A stretch of 64,000 bases of DNA from Bifidobacterium saguini DSM 23967 (GCF_000741715.1 NZ_JGZN01000007.1:124001-188000), one strand, 5' to 3'; positions 9,680-18,331 are shown, counted from the stretch's first letter. Program-made: numbers and translations. Notes: generated from the letters alone by a model not told the origin.

Positions 9680-10681
9680 CTACTCGGCTGTGATCTCACG
9701 ACCAAACAATCCAGATAACATTTCAGCGCAGGAAATGCCCTCGTTCAGCACACGGCTCATCTGGTAAGCCAGCGGAGTCGGCACACCGAGCTCCTTGCCA
9801 AGCGCCACAACGGCGTCTGTGGTCGGCACACCTTCGGCCACACCATTGCTCACCTTAGTGGCCTCCTCCACGCTCATGCCCTTGCCGAGGTTGGAACCGA
9901 ACGTATAGTTGCGAGACAACGGAGAGCCGCAGGTGGCGATGAGATCACCCACACCAGCGAGGCCGGCGAAAGTCTTCGGGTCGGCACCGGCAGCCGCACC
10001 GAGAGCAGTCAGTTCAGCAAGACCGCGGGTTTCAATCATGGCAGCAGTGTTCTCACCATAGCCAGCGCCACGTGCCATACCCACGGCGAGCGCGGTAACG
10101 TTCTTCAAGCTGCCGCACATTTCCAGGCCAATCACATCGTTGGTCACAAACGGCTTGAAGTAGCTGGTGGTGCAGGCTTCGGCCACTTTCTTGGCATTGT
10201 CGAGGTTGGCGCAGCCCACCACGGTGGCGGCTGGGTGACGGTCGGCGATCTCCTTGGACAGGTTCGGGCCAGAGATGGCAGCGAAACGATCCGCCGGCAG
10301 ATCAAGAGCTTCACGTACCACTTCGTCCATGCGCTTGTTGGTCTTGCGCTCGATGCCCTTCATCAGGCTCACCACGATAGCGTTCTCGGGAATCAGACCC
10401 TTGAATTCAGCGAGCGCGATGAGTGCGAACTGGGCGGCGATGGCCACCACAATGATTTCGGCATTCTTGACTGCTTCGGCACGATCACCGGTGGCGGTCA
10501 TGTTGTCCGGCAGCTTCTCCACGGAAGGCAGACGCACTGCATTGCGATGATGGTCGCGAATGCCTTCTACGATTTCAGGCTCGATGGCCCACATGGTCAC
10601 GTCATTGCCGGCGTCGGCCAGAACCTGGCCGAAGGCGGTACCCCATGCTCCTGCACCAAGAACCGTTACTTTTTTACCCAT
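9680..10681 (-). CDS. gpsA: Glycerol-3-phosphate dehydrogenase [NAD(P)+]
   Basis: Reduces dihydroxyacetone phosphate to sn-glycerol 3-phosphate, the backbone for phospholipids, feeding the acyltransferase encoded upstream. The 333 aa protein has the N-terminal Rossmann GAGAWG motif, SGPNLSKEI, the catalytic-lysine segment CGSLKNVTALAVGMARGAG, and the NGVAEGVPTTDAV substrate region. The ATG at 10681 is preceded by AGGAGC eight bases away. A second copy of its first 40 bases lies at 10895-10934, just after plsC, so the original start may have been there. Confidence 0.93.
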   Translation of the reverse strand: MGKKVTVLGAGAWGTAFGQVLADAGNDVTMWAIEPEIVEGIRDHHRNAVRLPSVEKLPDNMTATGDRAEAVKNAEIIVVAIAAQFALIALAEFKGLIPENAIVVSLMKGIERKTNKRMDEVVREALDLPADRFAAISGPNLSKEIADRHPAATVVGCANLDNAKKVAEACTTSYFKPFVTNDVIGLEMCGSLKNVTALAVGMARGAGYGENTAAMIETRGLAELTALGAAAGADPKTFAGLAGVGDLIATCGSPLSRNYTFGSNLGKGMSVEEATKVSNGVAEGVPTTDAVVALGKELGVPTPLAYQMSRVLNEGISCAEMLSGLFGREITAE

Positions 10682-10736
10682 ACCATTTGCTCCTTACGTT
10701 TGTCGCATGGGGTGCTGTTTTTCTACCCTCGCTCGG

Positions 10737-10773
10737 CTATAGACAGCCCACCGGGCTGTCTACTTAACGGCTC
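10737..10773. repeat. 37 bp palindrome-bearing repeat, copy A
   Basis: Identical over 37 bases to 10855-10891. Its core is an inverted repeat (GACAGCCC, ACC, GGGCTGTC), able to form a stable hairpin on either strand. It lies between gpsA and plsC. Confidence 0.85.
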
Positions 10774-10854
10774 TCCTCCGGCCTTGCAAGCAAGGACTCG
10801 CTTCGCGAGACTCAACATTACCCTCACTCGGCTATCGCCTCGCTCAGGCGTCGC

Positions 10855-10891
10855 CTATAGACAGCCCACCGGGCTGTCTACTTAACGGCTC
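10855..10891. repeat. 37 bp palindrome-bearing repeat, copy B
   Basis: Second exact copy of the 37 bp repeat at 10737-10773, in the same orientation and offset by 118 bases. Between the copies lies GC-rich sequence with further short repeats (CTCGGCTAT, CTCGCT). Confidence 0.85.
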
Positions 10892-10934
10892 CGTCCCATG
10901 CTCCTGCACCAAGAACCGTTACTTTTTTACCCAT
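10878..10934 (-). pseudogene. Duplicated gpsA 5' fragment (18-codon remnant or leader ORF)
   Basis: The first 40 bases of gpsA, through codon 13, are repeated exactly at 10895-10934. The frame then runs five more codons into the palindromic repeat and stops at TAG, giving an 18-residue peptide beginning MGKKVTVLGAGAW. It has its own strong Shine-Dalgarno (GAGGAG nine bases upstream). This is best read as the ancestral gpsA start, cut off when the repeat segment arrived together with a duplicated 5' end. A function as a leader peptide is possible but unproven. Confidence 0.75.
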
Positions 10935-10985
10935 GATTTGATACTCCTCGTTACAACTTCAAGCTTCACTGCACCTTGTGCAATG

Positions 10986-11912
10986 CTACTCCACTTTGCC
11001 GGCCGGGAACGGGCCACCGACTTCAGGCCAAGGCTTGCGAGACATGCTGCGGTAATCCCAATAGCCCTCAGCGGGGAACTGCTCGCCTCGAATCTCGGCA
11101 AGCACGGTGTTCATACGCTTCAGCACACGCCACATCAGTTCATTCACCGCTTCAGCCGGTGGTTCTTCACCCCAAGAATCCATATCAACCAGCAAATCCG
11201 CATAGTCAAGCTGACGGTCATAGCACATGACCACATTCTTGCGAGGCCACGGCCACCAGTGATTAATCGATGCCGCACCCCAAGTAACTGCCGGATACAA
11301 CGGCACCTGATGGCCCAGTCGGCGGGAGGATTCCAGCGCAATATAGGCCACGCCTTCCTTAATACTCATCACCCATTTCTTCGGGTCACGAGTCACCGTA
11401 CCTTCTGGCCACACGGTAAGCGGACGGCCGGAAGTCAAAATATCAATGGAAGTTTCTTCAATCTGCTTAGCCTTACCGGAATGACGCTGCACTGGTTGCA
11501 TACCAACCAGTTGGAACCACTTGCCAATCAGCGGCCACTTCGCCATCTCAGCCTTGGCCATATACCGCGGGCGGCGGCCCATATGGAACAGGCTGGCCAT
11601 AGGCACGAACACATCGAACATCGTCACATGGCTCGCCGCCGTAATAAAAGGACCGTCTTCGGGTACATGTTCCAAACCCCAAGCGCGGGTCTTGCAGCTG
11701 GCGTTGAATACCACATCCACGCCGGTGAGTAGCCGCTTAGTGGCTTGAGGATTCTGCGCATTAATCTCCTCAACCTTGGCTTTGCGCCCTGGTCCAGTCG
11801 GGAAATCATGCATGGGGTCAACAAGCTTATGCTGCTTTGCGAGCTTGGCGACCTGTGCGTCAGATAATGGGCTGACCGCAGAACGCGGTGACGGTTTTCC
11901 TTTGGATGCCAT
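10986..11912 (-). CDS. plsC: 1-acyl-sn-glycerol-3-phosphate acyltransferase
   Basis: Transfers an acyl group to lysophosphatidate to make phosphatidate at the membrane. The protein (308 aa) shows the PlsC motifs: HX4D as HVTMFD near residue 92 and the substrate-binding WPEGT. The N-terminal ~75 residues and the C-terminal tail are extra to the catalytic core. The ATG at 11912 is chosen; a GTG two codons earlier is possible, and neither has an obvious Shine-Dalgarno. It is upstream of gpsA on the same strand, and the two act in consecutive parts of phospholipid synthesis. Confidence 0.87.
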   Translation of the reverse strand: MASKGKPSPRSAVSPLSDAQVAKLAKQHKLVDPMHDFPTGPGRKAKVEEINAQNPQATKRLLTGVDVVFNASCKTRAWGLEHVPEDGPFITAASHVTMFDVFVPMASLFHMGRRPRYMAKAEMAKWPLIGKWFQLVGMQPVQRHSGKAKQIEETSIDILTSGRPLTVWPEGTVTRDPKKWVMSIKEGVAYIALESSRRLGHQVPLYPAVTWGAASINHWWPWPRKNVVMCYDRQLDYADLLVDMDSWGEEPPAEAVNELMWRVLKRMNTVLAEIRGEQFPAEGYWDYRSMSRKPWPEVGGPFPAGKVE

Positions 11913-11997
11913 GCCCACTATTGTTGCACGCCCCGGGACCTAAGTCAGAAAAGAGACTCAGTACAAAATCATCTCAGGTACACACATGTGCGGCTGT

Positions 11998-12175
11998 CAG
12001 CGCAAGAAATTCAGGAAAACTACCCAATCATCCCGAATTTCGTACGCTGAGAAGCTCTCAGTGCAACAAATTCCGGAAATTAAAGGCATCAGCCCGAATT
12101 TCTTGCACTCACACCATATCAGTGCAAGGAATTCGGGCTGATGCGGCTATTTTCCTGAATTTCTAGCGCAATTCG
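11998..12175. repeat. Cluster of six alternating inverted short repeats
   Basis: Six imperfect copies of a ~20 base unit (consensus AGTGCAA-AAATTC-GG) alternate in orientation, starting at about 11998, 12028, 12057, 12089, 12119 and 12150. Adjacent units pair into hairpins; the best is 12086-12145, where CATCAGCCCGAATT faces AATTCGGGCTGATG. It looks like a REP/BIME-type array between plsC and ridA, with no coding potential seen. Confidence 0.8.
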
Positions 12176-12194
12176 AGGAAAAACACCGAAGCAA

Positions 12195-12584
12195 TCACAA
12201 CACGGCGATGGCGTCGATCTCCACCAGAGCGCCCTTCGGAATCATGTTGTTGCCAAAGGCAACGCGAGCGGGCTTAACGGAGCCGATGAACACCTCAGCG
12301 TAACGGGCATCAACTTCCTTGAAGTCTTCGACGTTCTTCAGGTAGATGGTGGCACGCACCACATGTTCGATGCCAGTGCCAGCAGTATCGAGGATATGCT
12401 TGATGTTCTTCAGCGCCTGAGCAGCCTGCTCGCCAGCGGTCTCGCCTGCAAGCTCGCCAGTAGCCGGGTCAATGCCCAGCTGACCGGACACGAACACAAA
12501 ACCATTAGCCTTGACTGCCTGGCTGTATGCGCCCAGCGCTGCCGGTGCCTCAGAAGTGGCTACCGCTTCCATCTTTTCGCTCAT
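12195..12584 (-). CDS. ridA: RidA family enamine/imine deaminase
   Basis: Small cytosolic trimeric protein (129 aa) that hydrolyses reactive enamine/imine intermediates from PLP enzymes. It has the full YjgF/RidA fold: AYSQAVKANGFVFVSGQ near the start, the conserved Arg in KPARVAFG and the Glu in VEIDAIAVL. A GAGAGGA Shine-Dalgarno precedes the ATG at 12584. It is downstream of the glycerophosphodiesterase gene on the same strand. Confidence 0.88.
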   Translation of the reverse strand: MSEKMEAVATSEAPAALGAYSQAVKANGFVFVSGQLGIDPATGELAGETAGEQAAQALKNIKHILDTAGTGIEHVVRATIYLKNVEDFKEVDARYAEVFIGSVKPARVAFGNNMIPKGALVEIDAIAVL

Positions 12585-12685
12585 AATGAGTCCTCTCGTT
12601 GACTAAGCCGATTATGGTGCAGTTTAGTTGCCTCGACAGCGCCCACAATCCGCAATGCCCGCCATATGGCCACTGCAAACACCGA

Positions 12686-13627
12686 CTATCGCCAAACAGG
12701 ATGTTCCCCTCCCGGCTCATGCGCGGCAGGATTCAACGTAAATGCAAAACGGCCGGTCAATCTGCGCACACTTTTTGCGCTCGACCCCAATACACCGTCC
12801 GCACCCATTTTCAGGCATTGGCCACCTTGTGCGTAATCGCCACTCACGCCAGCATAAATAGGGATATTGTCTCGATTGGCACGCTGCACAATCGCATTAT
12901 CCAAGCGATCGCCACGCATCACTACAAAGCTTGCGTCACGCGGCCACCCAACCTCAGGGTGCCCGGCAGGACTTACACATTTGCCGATCTGCCAGTCAGG
13001 ATGCAGCTTGCGCATATGAGCAATGGCATCATCATTAACCGCCATAATCATCACGCGGTCAGCAAAATCACGCTGCTCAATCACTTTGGAAACCGCTTGC
13101 GTCAATTTTCCTGCATCGGGGGATCCAGTTTTCAAATCAAGCAACAGACCCAAATGATCATTGGCATGTTGCGCAGCCATAACGGCCTCATCCAACGTAG
13201 GCACATGGAAATTCTCATCATGCTGACGCATGATCATGTGCTGCAGCTCGCGCGTATGCAAACTGCGGACGGGAACATTATCGCCATCGGCTGCAAGGCG
13301 TCCGGTCATACGATCGTGAAATACCACCGGCACGCCATCAGCATCCAGTCGCACATCAATTTCGGCATAGTCGGCACCGTTGGCACCCGCATTGGCAATG
13401 GCGTGGGTTGAATTTTCTGGAGCGGAATCGTCTCCCCTATGGGCGATGGCCAGTGGCTGCACTTGCCAGCTGCCTGAATCATCTTGCTCTTTGCGCCGAG
13501 TGCGCACTTCCGATACCACGCCTACCGCCACCACTAGCGCCAAAGACAGCACCAGTATTACTATTTGAGCAATCCAGCGACGATTCATTCGCGCCGCCAG
13601 CTCCCGAAAACGACCGAATCCCGCCAT
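12686..13627 (-). CDS. Membrane-anchored glycerophosphodiester phosphodiesterase
   Basis: Hydrolyses glycerophosphodiesters to glycerol 3-phosphate and an alcohol. The 313 aa protein starts with one transmembrane segment at about residues 18-38. The GDPD domain follows, with IAHRG (His63), APENS, EIDVRLDADGVPVVFHD and a C-terminal TIM-barrel part that looks complete. The anchor and the positive N-terminal side suggest the catalytic domain faces outside. No obvious operon partner. Confidence 0.85.
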   Translation of the reverse strand: MAGFGRFRELAARMNRRWIAQIVILVLSLALVVAVGVVSEVRTRRKEQDDSGSWQVQPLAIAHRGDDSAPENSTHAIANAGANGADYAEIDVRLDADGVPVVFHDRMTGRLAADGDNVPVRSLHTRELQHMIMRQHDENFHVPTLDEAVMAAQHANDHLGLLLDLKTGSPDAGKLTQAVSKVIEQRDFADRVMIMAVNDDAIAHMRKLHPDWQIGKCVSPAGHPEVGWPRDASFVVMRGDRLDNAIVQRANRDNIPIYAGVSGDYAQGGQCLKMGADGVLGSSAKSVRRLTGRFAFTLNPAAHEPGGEHPVWR

Positions 13628-13813
13628 TTCGCACCTCCAACAATGGCATGTGACTCTGCGCTACACGCATTGCCTAACACCCTCATTATGTGATGCTGAT
13701 TCAGCCAAAACACCTGCTTTCATGGCAAGTTCATGGTTATCTCAGGGAAATCTCAGGGTACTTGTTCGCGTGATACATACATGGGCCCGGGACCCGGCTC
13801 GGTTCAGCTCTGT

Positions 13814-13895
13814 GCCGGCAGTAACTGCGCGGACCGGCCAAGGCACCGCGCAGTTACTGCCTGTTTTGGTGTCGAAACAGGCAGTAAGTGCGCGG
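13814..13895. repeat. Three alternating copies of a CGCGCAGTTACTGCC repeat (locus 1)
   Basis: Copies at 13814-13832, 13846-13867 and 13875-13895 alternate in orientation and can form hairpins (CAGTAACTGCGCGG against CCGCGCAGTTACTG). The same family recurs at 50533-50615. The rest of the gene-free stretch 13628-14026 holds only the tRNA terminator and short repeats of a GGTATGC/GGCATGC type. Confidence 0.85.
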
Positions 13896-13989
13896 AAGGT
13901 GCGCACGGCACACAACGGATGCGCAAAACGGTACGCAGCAGCACGCCCCGGCACGCAAACGGTATGCCCTAGTATGCGAATGGCATGCA

Positions 13990-14022
13990 AAAGGTCCCAC
14001 TTCCGAGGGAAGCAGGACCTTG
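13990..14022 (-). terminator. Terminator downstream of tRNA-Arg
   Basis: Stem AAGGTCC / GGACCTT with an inner CTTCC/GGAAG pairing. On the minus strand it ends in TTTT, directly after the tRNA gene. Confidence 0.75.
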
Positions 14023-14026
14023 ATAG

Positions 14027-14099
14027 TGGGCTCGAAGGGGTTCGAACCCTCGACCTTCTGTTCCGGAGACAGACGCTCTATCCACTGAGCTACGAACCC
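14027..14099 (-). tRNA. tRNA-Arg (anticodon CCG)
   Basis: A 73-base cloverleaf on the minus strand. Acceptor stem GGGTTCG / CGAGCCC, D-arm with AGCTCAGTGGATAGAGC, anticodon stem TCTGT/ACAGA enclosing loop CTCCGGA (anticodon CCG), and T-loop GGTTCGAACCC. CCA is not encoded. Reads the CGG codon. Confidence 0.95.
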
Positions 14100-14198
14100 G
14101 AACAACTCCACTACTGTACACCACGATGCACACCGCGCCACACACAATACGCAAGCCAGTTTCCCAGCAATCCTGCAAGTGCGCTCTACAATGGGGTT

Positions 14199-14825
14199 AT
14201 GTCGGAACTTACAGATGACTTCGAATATGAACGCCGGTTCTTCTGCCGTGAACTGCCTGCAGAATATGACGATGGCGATATCCCGACACTAATCATCCAA
14301 AGTTATTACGTACACACCGATAACTATGCGCTACGCATCCGCCTCGCCTCGCATACGTTGCAGATCGATATGACTGCGGATGTGAATCCGCTTGCCATTC
14401 TCGACGAATACCGTGAACGATTCACCGAAGCTTATGTAACAGTCAAGGGTCCGTCCGTTGGAGGCACGCGATATGAAGTCGAGCGTGAAATCGACACCCG
14501 TATCGCCGCGGAACTCATCAAACGAGGCGGCGAAATAATCATCAAAAACCGTTATTCCGTATGGATTGCAGAAGATGGATGGAGCATCGACGTATTCGGC
14601 GGCCCAAATGCGCCGCTTGTCGTGGCCGAGGCCGAACGCTCCGGTCCGGTCACGAATCTGATGATTCCGAAGTTCTGCATCACCGAAATCACCGACCAGC
14701 CCCGATTCAATAATGATGGATTGGCTGACCGCCCATTCAACGAATGGGCCAGTGATTTCGAAACCGAATTAGCCGAAAAAGGACCGGAATTCCAGCCCTA
14801 TTTCGGCAAGAATCGTATGGTGTGA
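14199..14825 (+). CDS. CYTH domain protein (triphosphate tunnel metalloenzyme)
   Basis: A 208 aa CYTH-family protein; members hydrolyse triphosphates such as thiamine triphosphate or inorganic triphosphate, or make cAMP. The N-terminal EYERR corresponds to the ExExK metal-binding motif, with Arg in place of Lys. Later strands carry charged alternating residues (YALRIRL, YEVEREID, WSIDVF, VVAEAE) lining the tunnel. The open frame extends upstream through the tRNA-Arg locus, so the ATG at 14199, after the tRNA, is the sensible start. The physiological substrate is unknown. Confidence 0.8.
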   Translation: MSELTDDFEYERRFFCRELPAEYDDGDIPTLIIQSYYVHTDNYALRIRLASHTLQIDMTADVNPLAILDEYRERFTEAYVTVKGPSVGGTRYEVEREIDTRIAAELIKRGGEIIIKNRYSVWIAEDGWSIDVFGGPNAPLVVAEAERSGPVTNLMIPKFCITEITDQPRFNNDGLADRPFNEWASDFETELAEKGPEFQPYFGKNRMV

Positions 14826-14832
14826 CACCCAA

Positions 14833-15801
14833 TCAGTACATCAGTGTGGCGAGGCGGCGGCGAGCACGCTTCAGGCGTTCGTCGGTCGGCTCAGGAATAG
14901 CGAAGTATTCCAGCAGACGCTTACGCACCGGCTCAATATCCGCCTTGTGGCCGGCCGCCAAAAAGTCCAGCAGACGGTCAAATGCATCCTGAATCTGGCC
15001 GCCAATCATATCGATATCAGCCACGGCAAGCTGTGCTTCCACATCATCGGGAGCAGCAGCGGCAGCGGCACGCACCTCACGCACATTGGCTTGGCCGGAA
15101 CGGGCCAGCAGCAGAGCCTTGGCACGTTCGCGAGCGGCCAAAGAGTCTCCCGGATTCATTTCCAGCACACGACTGTATTCGGCGGCAGCGCCGGCATAAT
15201 CGCCTTCTTCCGCCAAACGATGTGCCTCAGCATGTTCGGGCGGCACCTGCTCAACACCAGCACCAGCTGCGCCAGTGCTCTTGGCTGCATCGGAATCAGG
15301 ATCACCGGAATAGGGCGCGGTACCACTCACGCCAGCCTGAGCCGCAGCCTGAATAATCTTCGGGATAACTTCATCGCACAGTTGCTTTAATTCGTCATCG
15401 CCCGGCAAGCCCTGCAGCAATGGCATTGGGCGGCCACCAATCAATGCGAACAGGGCAGGGGCACCCTGCACCTGAAGCGCCTGGGCAATGGAAGGATTCG
15501 ATGCGATATCGATACGAGAAAGCTGAATCTTACCTTCCAACGCGTTAACGGCATCGCCCAGTGCACGCGCCATCGGGAACAGACGATCATCAGTCGGCAC
15601 CCACAGCAGCATCAAAATGGGGAACGTGGCAGAAGTCTGCACCATAGCCTGGAACGTATTCTCGGTGGTGTCGATCACATATCCGCCAGCGGCAGGCGCG
15701 CCGCCAGCTTGCCCTGGCTCGGCCTTCACCTGATGCTTCAATGCTTCCAAATCAACGGCACCCGCCAACGAAACCCCGGGATTGAACTGCTGATCAGCCA
15801 T
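14833..15801 (-). CDS. Thioredoxin-fold / TPR protein (CnoX/YbbN-like)
   Basis: Cytosolic 322 aa protein. After a low-complexity N-terminus comes a thioredoxin fold (about residues 40-150); where CxxC would be, it reads WVPTDDR, so the redox motif is absent. A cis-Pro segment (VQGAPALFALIGG) is kept. The C-terminal part (about 185-322) has TPR-like helices (AHRLAEEGDYAGAAAEYSRVLEMNP). This architecture matches actinobacterial YbbN/CnoX relatives, which act as chaperones or redox partners; here a holdase-type role without disulfide chemistry is inferred. Confidence 0.78.
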   Translation of the reverse strand: MADQQFNPGVSLAGAVDLEALKHQVKAEPGQAGGAPAAGGYVIDTTENTFQAMVQTSATFPILMLLWVPTDDRLFPMARALGDAVNALEGKIQLSRIDIASNPSIAQALQVQGAPALFALIGGRPMPLLQGLPGDDELKQLCDEVIPKIIQAAAQAGVSGTAPYSGDPDSDAAKSTGAAGAGVEQVPPEHAEAHRLAEEGDYAGAAAEYSRVLEMNPGDSLAARERAKALLLARSGQANVREVRAAAAAAPDDVEAQLAVADIDMIGGQIQDAFDRLLDFLAAGHKADIEPVRKRLLEYFAIPEPTDERLKRARRRLATLMY

Positions 15802-15850
15802 ACTCTGCCTCCACGCTTAACACGCGCATAGTCACACATACCTGCGCATA

Positions 15851-15888
15851 ACAAAACGATGCTGGAACCGATTGTAGTTCCAGCATCG
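15851..15888 (-). terminator. Intrinsic terminator after the 15955-18251 gene pair
   Basis: Twelve-base arms (15857-15868 and 15877-15888; CGATGCTGGAAC) with an 8-base loop. On the minus strand they are followed by TTTTGTT. Confidence 0.85.
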
Positions 15889-15954
15889 AAATTACGAGTC
15901 TGATTATCCTGACTCAGCGATAAGCGGACATAGGCAAAGCACCTGCACGCGCGT

Positions 15955-16968
15955 TTACAGTGCTTCCACCTTCACCGGCTGGCGATCGGCGCCCACAGCG
16001 GTGATTTGCGCATCGTCCCCAGCCTGCGGAATATACAGCGCCACCACGTTCACATATGTGACCTTCATGGTGCTGGTGTACTGGTCGGAATTGTAGAGAA
16101 TCTTCTCATCGTCGGAAGCCGGCTGCGATTCGCGGCCATCTCCAGCCTGACGAGTCCACACAGAGTCAATACGGCCTACCACCAGATCGCCGCCATCGGC
16201 CGTGCGCATGATCCACATCTGATCGGGAACCGCGGTGAACGTCTGCTCCTGAGTACCGTTGTTGCGAGCGATACCTTCCTGCACAGTGCTGGTCAACGTG
16301 GCGATACGCTGACGCAGCATATCGTCTGTAAACGTGGACGCGTACTTGCTGTTCGAACCGTTCTGCAGCACATCGGCGTATTGCGTCAGCGCCTCGGTCG
16401 GTGTGGTTACCAGACCTTCATCTTTGGCAGTGCCCATCTGGGAGCCGGACGTGGGCACTTCGAACTTCGGCATGCTCACGCCATCGAACAGACGCGCCAT
16501 AGCCACCAGCTTGTAGTTCTCGCGCGCACTGTTCTGATCCAAAACCAACAGACGCTGAGACTGTTGATCATCCGTAGTGGTGGTGATGGTGAACACCGAA
16601 CGCGGCCAGCCATCATCCGTAGGAATCACTACCTGAGCAATGTCCTTCGGAATAGTGGCGTACTTGTTCATGCTGCCGCTTTTCTGCGCAATGGTCACCT
16701 GGCTGGTACGAATCTCCAGCTGTGGACCACCCATCACAGCCTTATAACCATCCGCGGAACGGGCCTCATCAGCCTCATCCAAGGTTTTCAGAATCTTGGT
16801 GCGAATCTTCTTTTCCTGTGCTTCGGTCAAATCCGGAGTAGCTTTGGATGATGTTGATGTTGTTACGGTCGGCAGTTGACCTTCGCACGCTCCCAGAGGC
16901 AGAACCAGAGCCACGATAGCGGTGGCAGCCACGCTCAGTTTCTTCAGACTGTTCCAGCGCTTGCTCAT
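15955..16968 (-). CDS. Lipoprotein of unknown function
   Basis: A 337 aa secreted lipoprotein: the signal peptide ends in lipobox PLGAC with Cys28, then a Thr/Ser linker and a mixed alpha/beta body without a motif I recognise. A soluble ligand-binding or SnoaL/NTF2-like domain would fit the 'ALTQYADVLQNGSNSKYA' style segment, but this is a guess. The start overlaps the stop of the upstream membrane-protein gene by four bases, so the two are translationally coupled and probably work together at the cell surface. Confidence 0.75.
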   Translation of the reverse strand: MSKRWNSLKKLSVAATAIVALVLPLGACEGQLPTVTTSTSSKATPDLTEAQEKKIRTKILKTLDEADEARSADGYKAVMGGPQLEIRTSQVTIAQKSGSMNKYATIPKDIAQVVIPTDDGWPRSVFTITTTTDDQQSQRLLVLDQNSARENYKLVAMARLFDGVSMPKFEVPTSGSQMGTAKDEGLVTTPTEALTQYADVLQNGSNSKYASTFTDDMLRQRIATLTSTVQEGIARNNGTQEQTFTAVPDQMWIMRTADGGDLVVGRIDSVWTRQAGDGRESQPASDDEKILYNSDQYTSTMKVTYVNVVALYIPQAGDDAQITAVGADRQPVKVEAL

Positions 16969-18251
16969 CGGTTCCCCTCCTCTTCATCGGCCTGTTGGCC
17001 ATCCGTGGATTCATGCTCATGCTGTACTTCCTGAGCCAAACGTGCGAAGTACGCTTGCAGTTCATCGTTCGTAATCACCGAAGTCGCCTCGTCATCAGGC
17101 GCGCTGGATGCCGTCTCAGTTGCGGTATCGGACTGAGCCATATCGAGATCATCAATAACCGATTCACTAGCCGGCGCAGTACTAGTACCCAGCACATCCG
17201 CAGCAGTACCGGAATACTCTGCGGCAGCCTGCTGATCAGCCACCAGGTTGCGGGCCGCGGGATCGACGATAACCGGAGACTCGACTGGTGCCTCCTGCAC
17301 TTCATCCGCCAACTTGGCACCACGGCGGTGTGCGGCATGACGATGACGCTTGCGAGCCGGCACGGACTCAGGCAGCTTGGCACCAATAAGTCCCTGTTCA
17401 GCGCGCTCGGCGAACGACAAATCCGTGTGAATCGTGGCCTTGCCCTCCACCATGCGCTTGCGGCGCTTGTGCGGCGGCATGGCGAACACGGAGGCGCATA
17501 GCACGGCCACTACGGCCAGCAAACCGCCAGACAAGTAGAACGGCATAGCAAAATCAGGCACCTGCGAGCGCACCCAACGCATGGATACATCAGCGCCTCT
17601 ACTGCCGCCACCCTTGCCTAGATCGATAATCGCCATAGTGGAATCGTTGGTCTTTGCGCTGGTCAATGTCACATTGCTCTTGCCGCACTTGACTTGAGAC
17701 CACATATCCGAATCCTTGAACGCCACGGCATCATCATCGTTCGTGGCAGCGGTCTGGGTTGTGGATTTGCCGCGTTGCGTGGCGAGCGTGGACCAGGATG
17801 ACAATCCGGTGATGCGCTGATACGACGTTTCGGAGGCCACCCAGCCGGCCACATCCTTGGCGGATCCCAACGCCACGCACACCTGTGTTGCCGAGGAGGC
17901 CGGGTCCACGGTCAGTGTGACCTTCTGATCAAGAAGCGGCAGCACGCCGGGATCGGTCACAATATAACGGGCACCGGTAATGGTGGAGGTTGCCGTAATC
18001 TGCGAGGACGGCTTCCACATCGTGGCGTTCAAAACCCCCAACACCACGGACGCCACAGCCAGCAGGCCGAAAATCGGCGTCACAATACCGCGCATGATCA
18101 TGGCATGACGAGTCGGACGCGCGGCACGCTTAGGCTCGCCGTCCTTGGTCTCTCTGGAATCGCTCGCAGCGGAATCATGCTCCACGGAGTCGTTCTTCAG
18201 AGGATCGATGACGTCCTGATCAGGACTCATGGTCTGTTCTTGAGCACTCAT
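16965..18251 (-). CDS. Two-helix membrane protein of unknown function
   Basis: A 428 aa protein with a charged N-terminal cytoplasmic region (1-48), a helix at about 50-72, an extracellular domain of about 155 residues, a second helix near 230-252, and an acidic, Ala/Glu-rich cytoplasmic tail of about 170 residues. The first ~10 residues of the tail are strongly basic (PPHKRRKRM). No recognised family. It is coupled to the lipoprotein gene by a four-base overlap. The pair could form an envelope complex whose outside parts contact each other; that is inference from gene order. Confidence 0.72.
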   Translation of the reverse strand: MSAQEQTMSPDQDVIDPLKNDSVEHDSAASDSRETKDGEPKRAARPTRHAMIMRGIVTPIFGLLAVASVVLGVLNATMWKPSSQITATSTITGARYIVTDPGVLPLLDQKVTLTVDPASSATQVCVALGSAKDVAGWVASETSYQRITGLSSWSTLATQRGKSTTQTAATNDDDAVAFKDSDMWSQVKCGKSNVTLTSAKTNDSTMAIIDLGKGGGSRGADVSMRWVRSQVPDFAMPFYLSGGLLAVVAVLCASVFAMPPHKRRKRMVEGKATIHTDLSFAERAEQGLIGAKLPESVPARKRHRHAAHRRGAKLADEVQEAPVESPVIVDPAARNLVADQQAAAEYSGTAADVLGTSTAPASESVIDDLDMAQSDTATETASSAPDDEATSVITNDELQAYFARLAQEVQHEHESTDGQQADEEEGNR

Positions 18252-18331
18252 AACGTCACCATTCTACAATCTTCACCTGTCTATTACCTTGGAACGCGAA
18301 AAATCAGGGTTTGCCGGTACTGTGGTATGCC

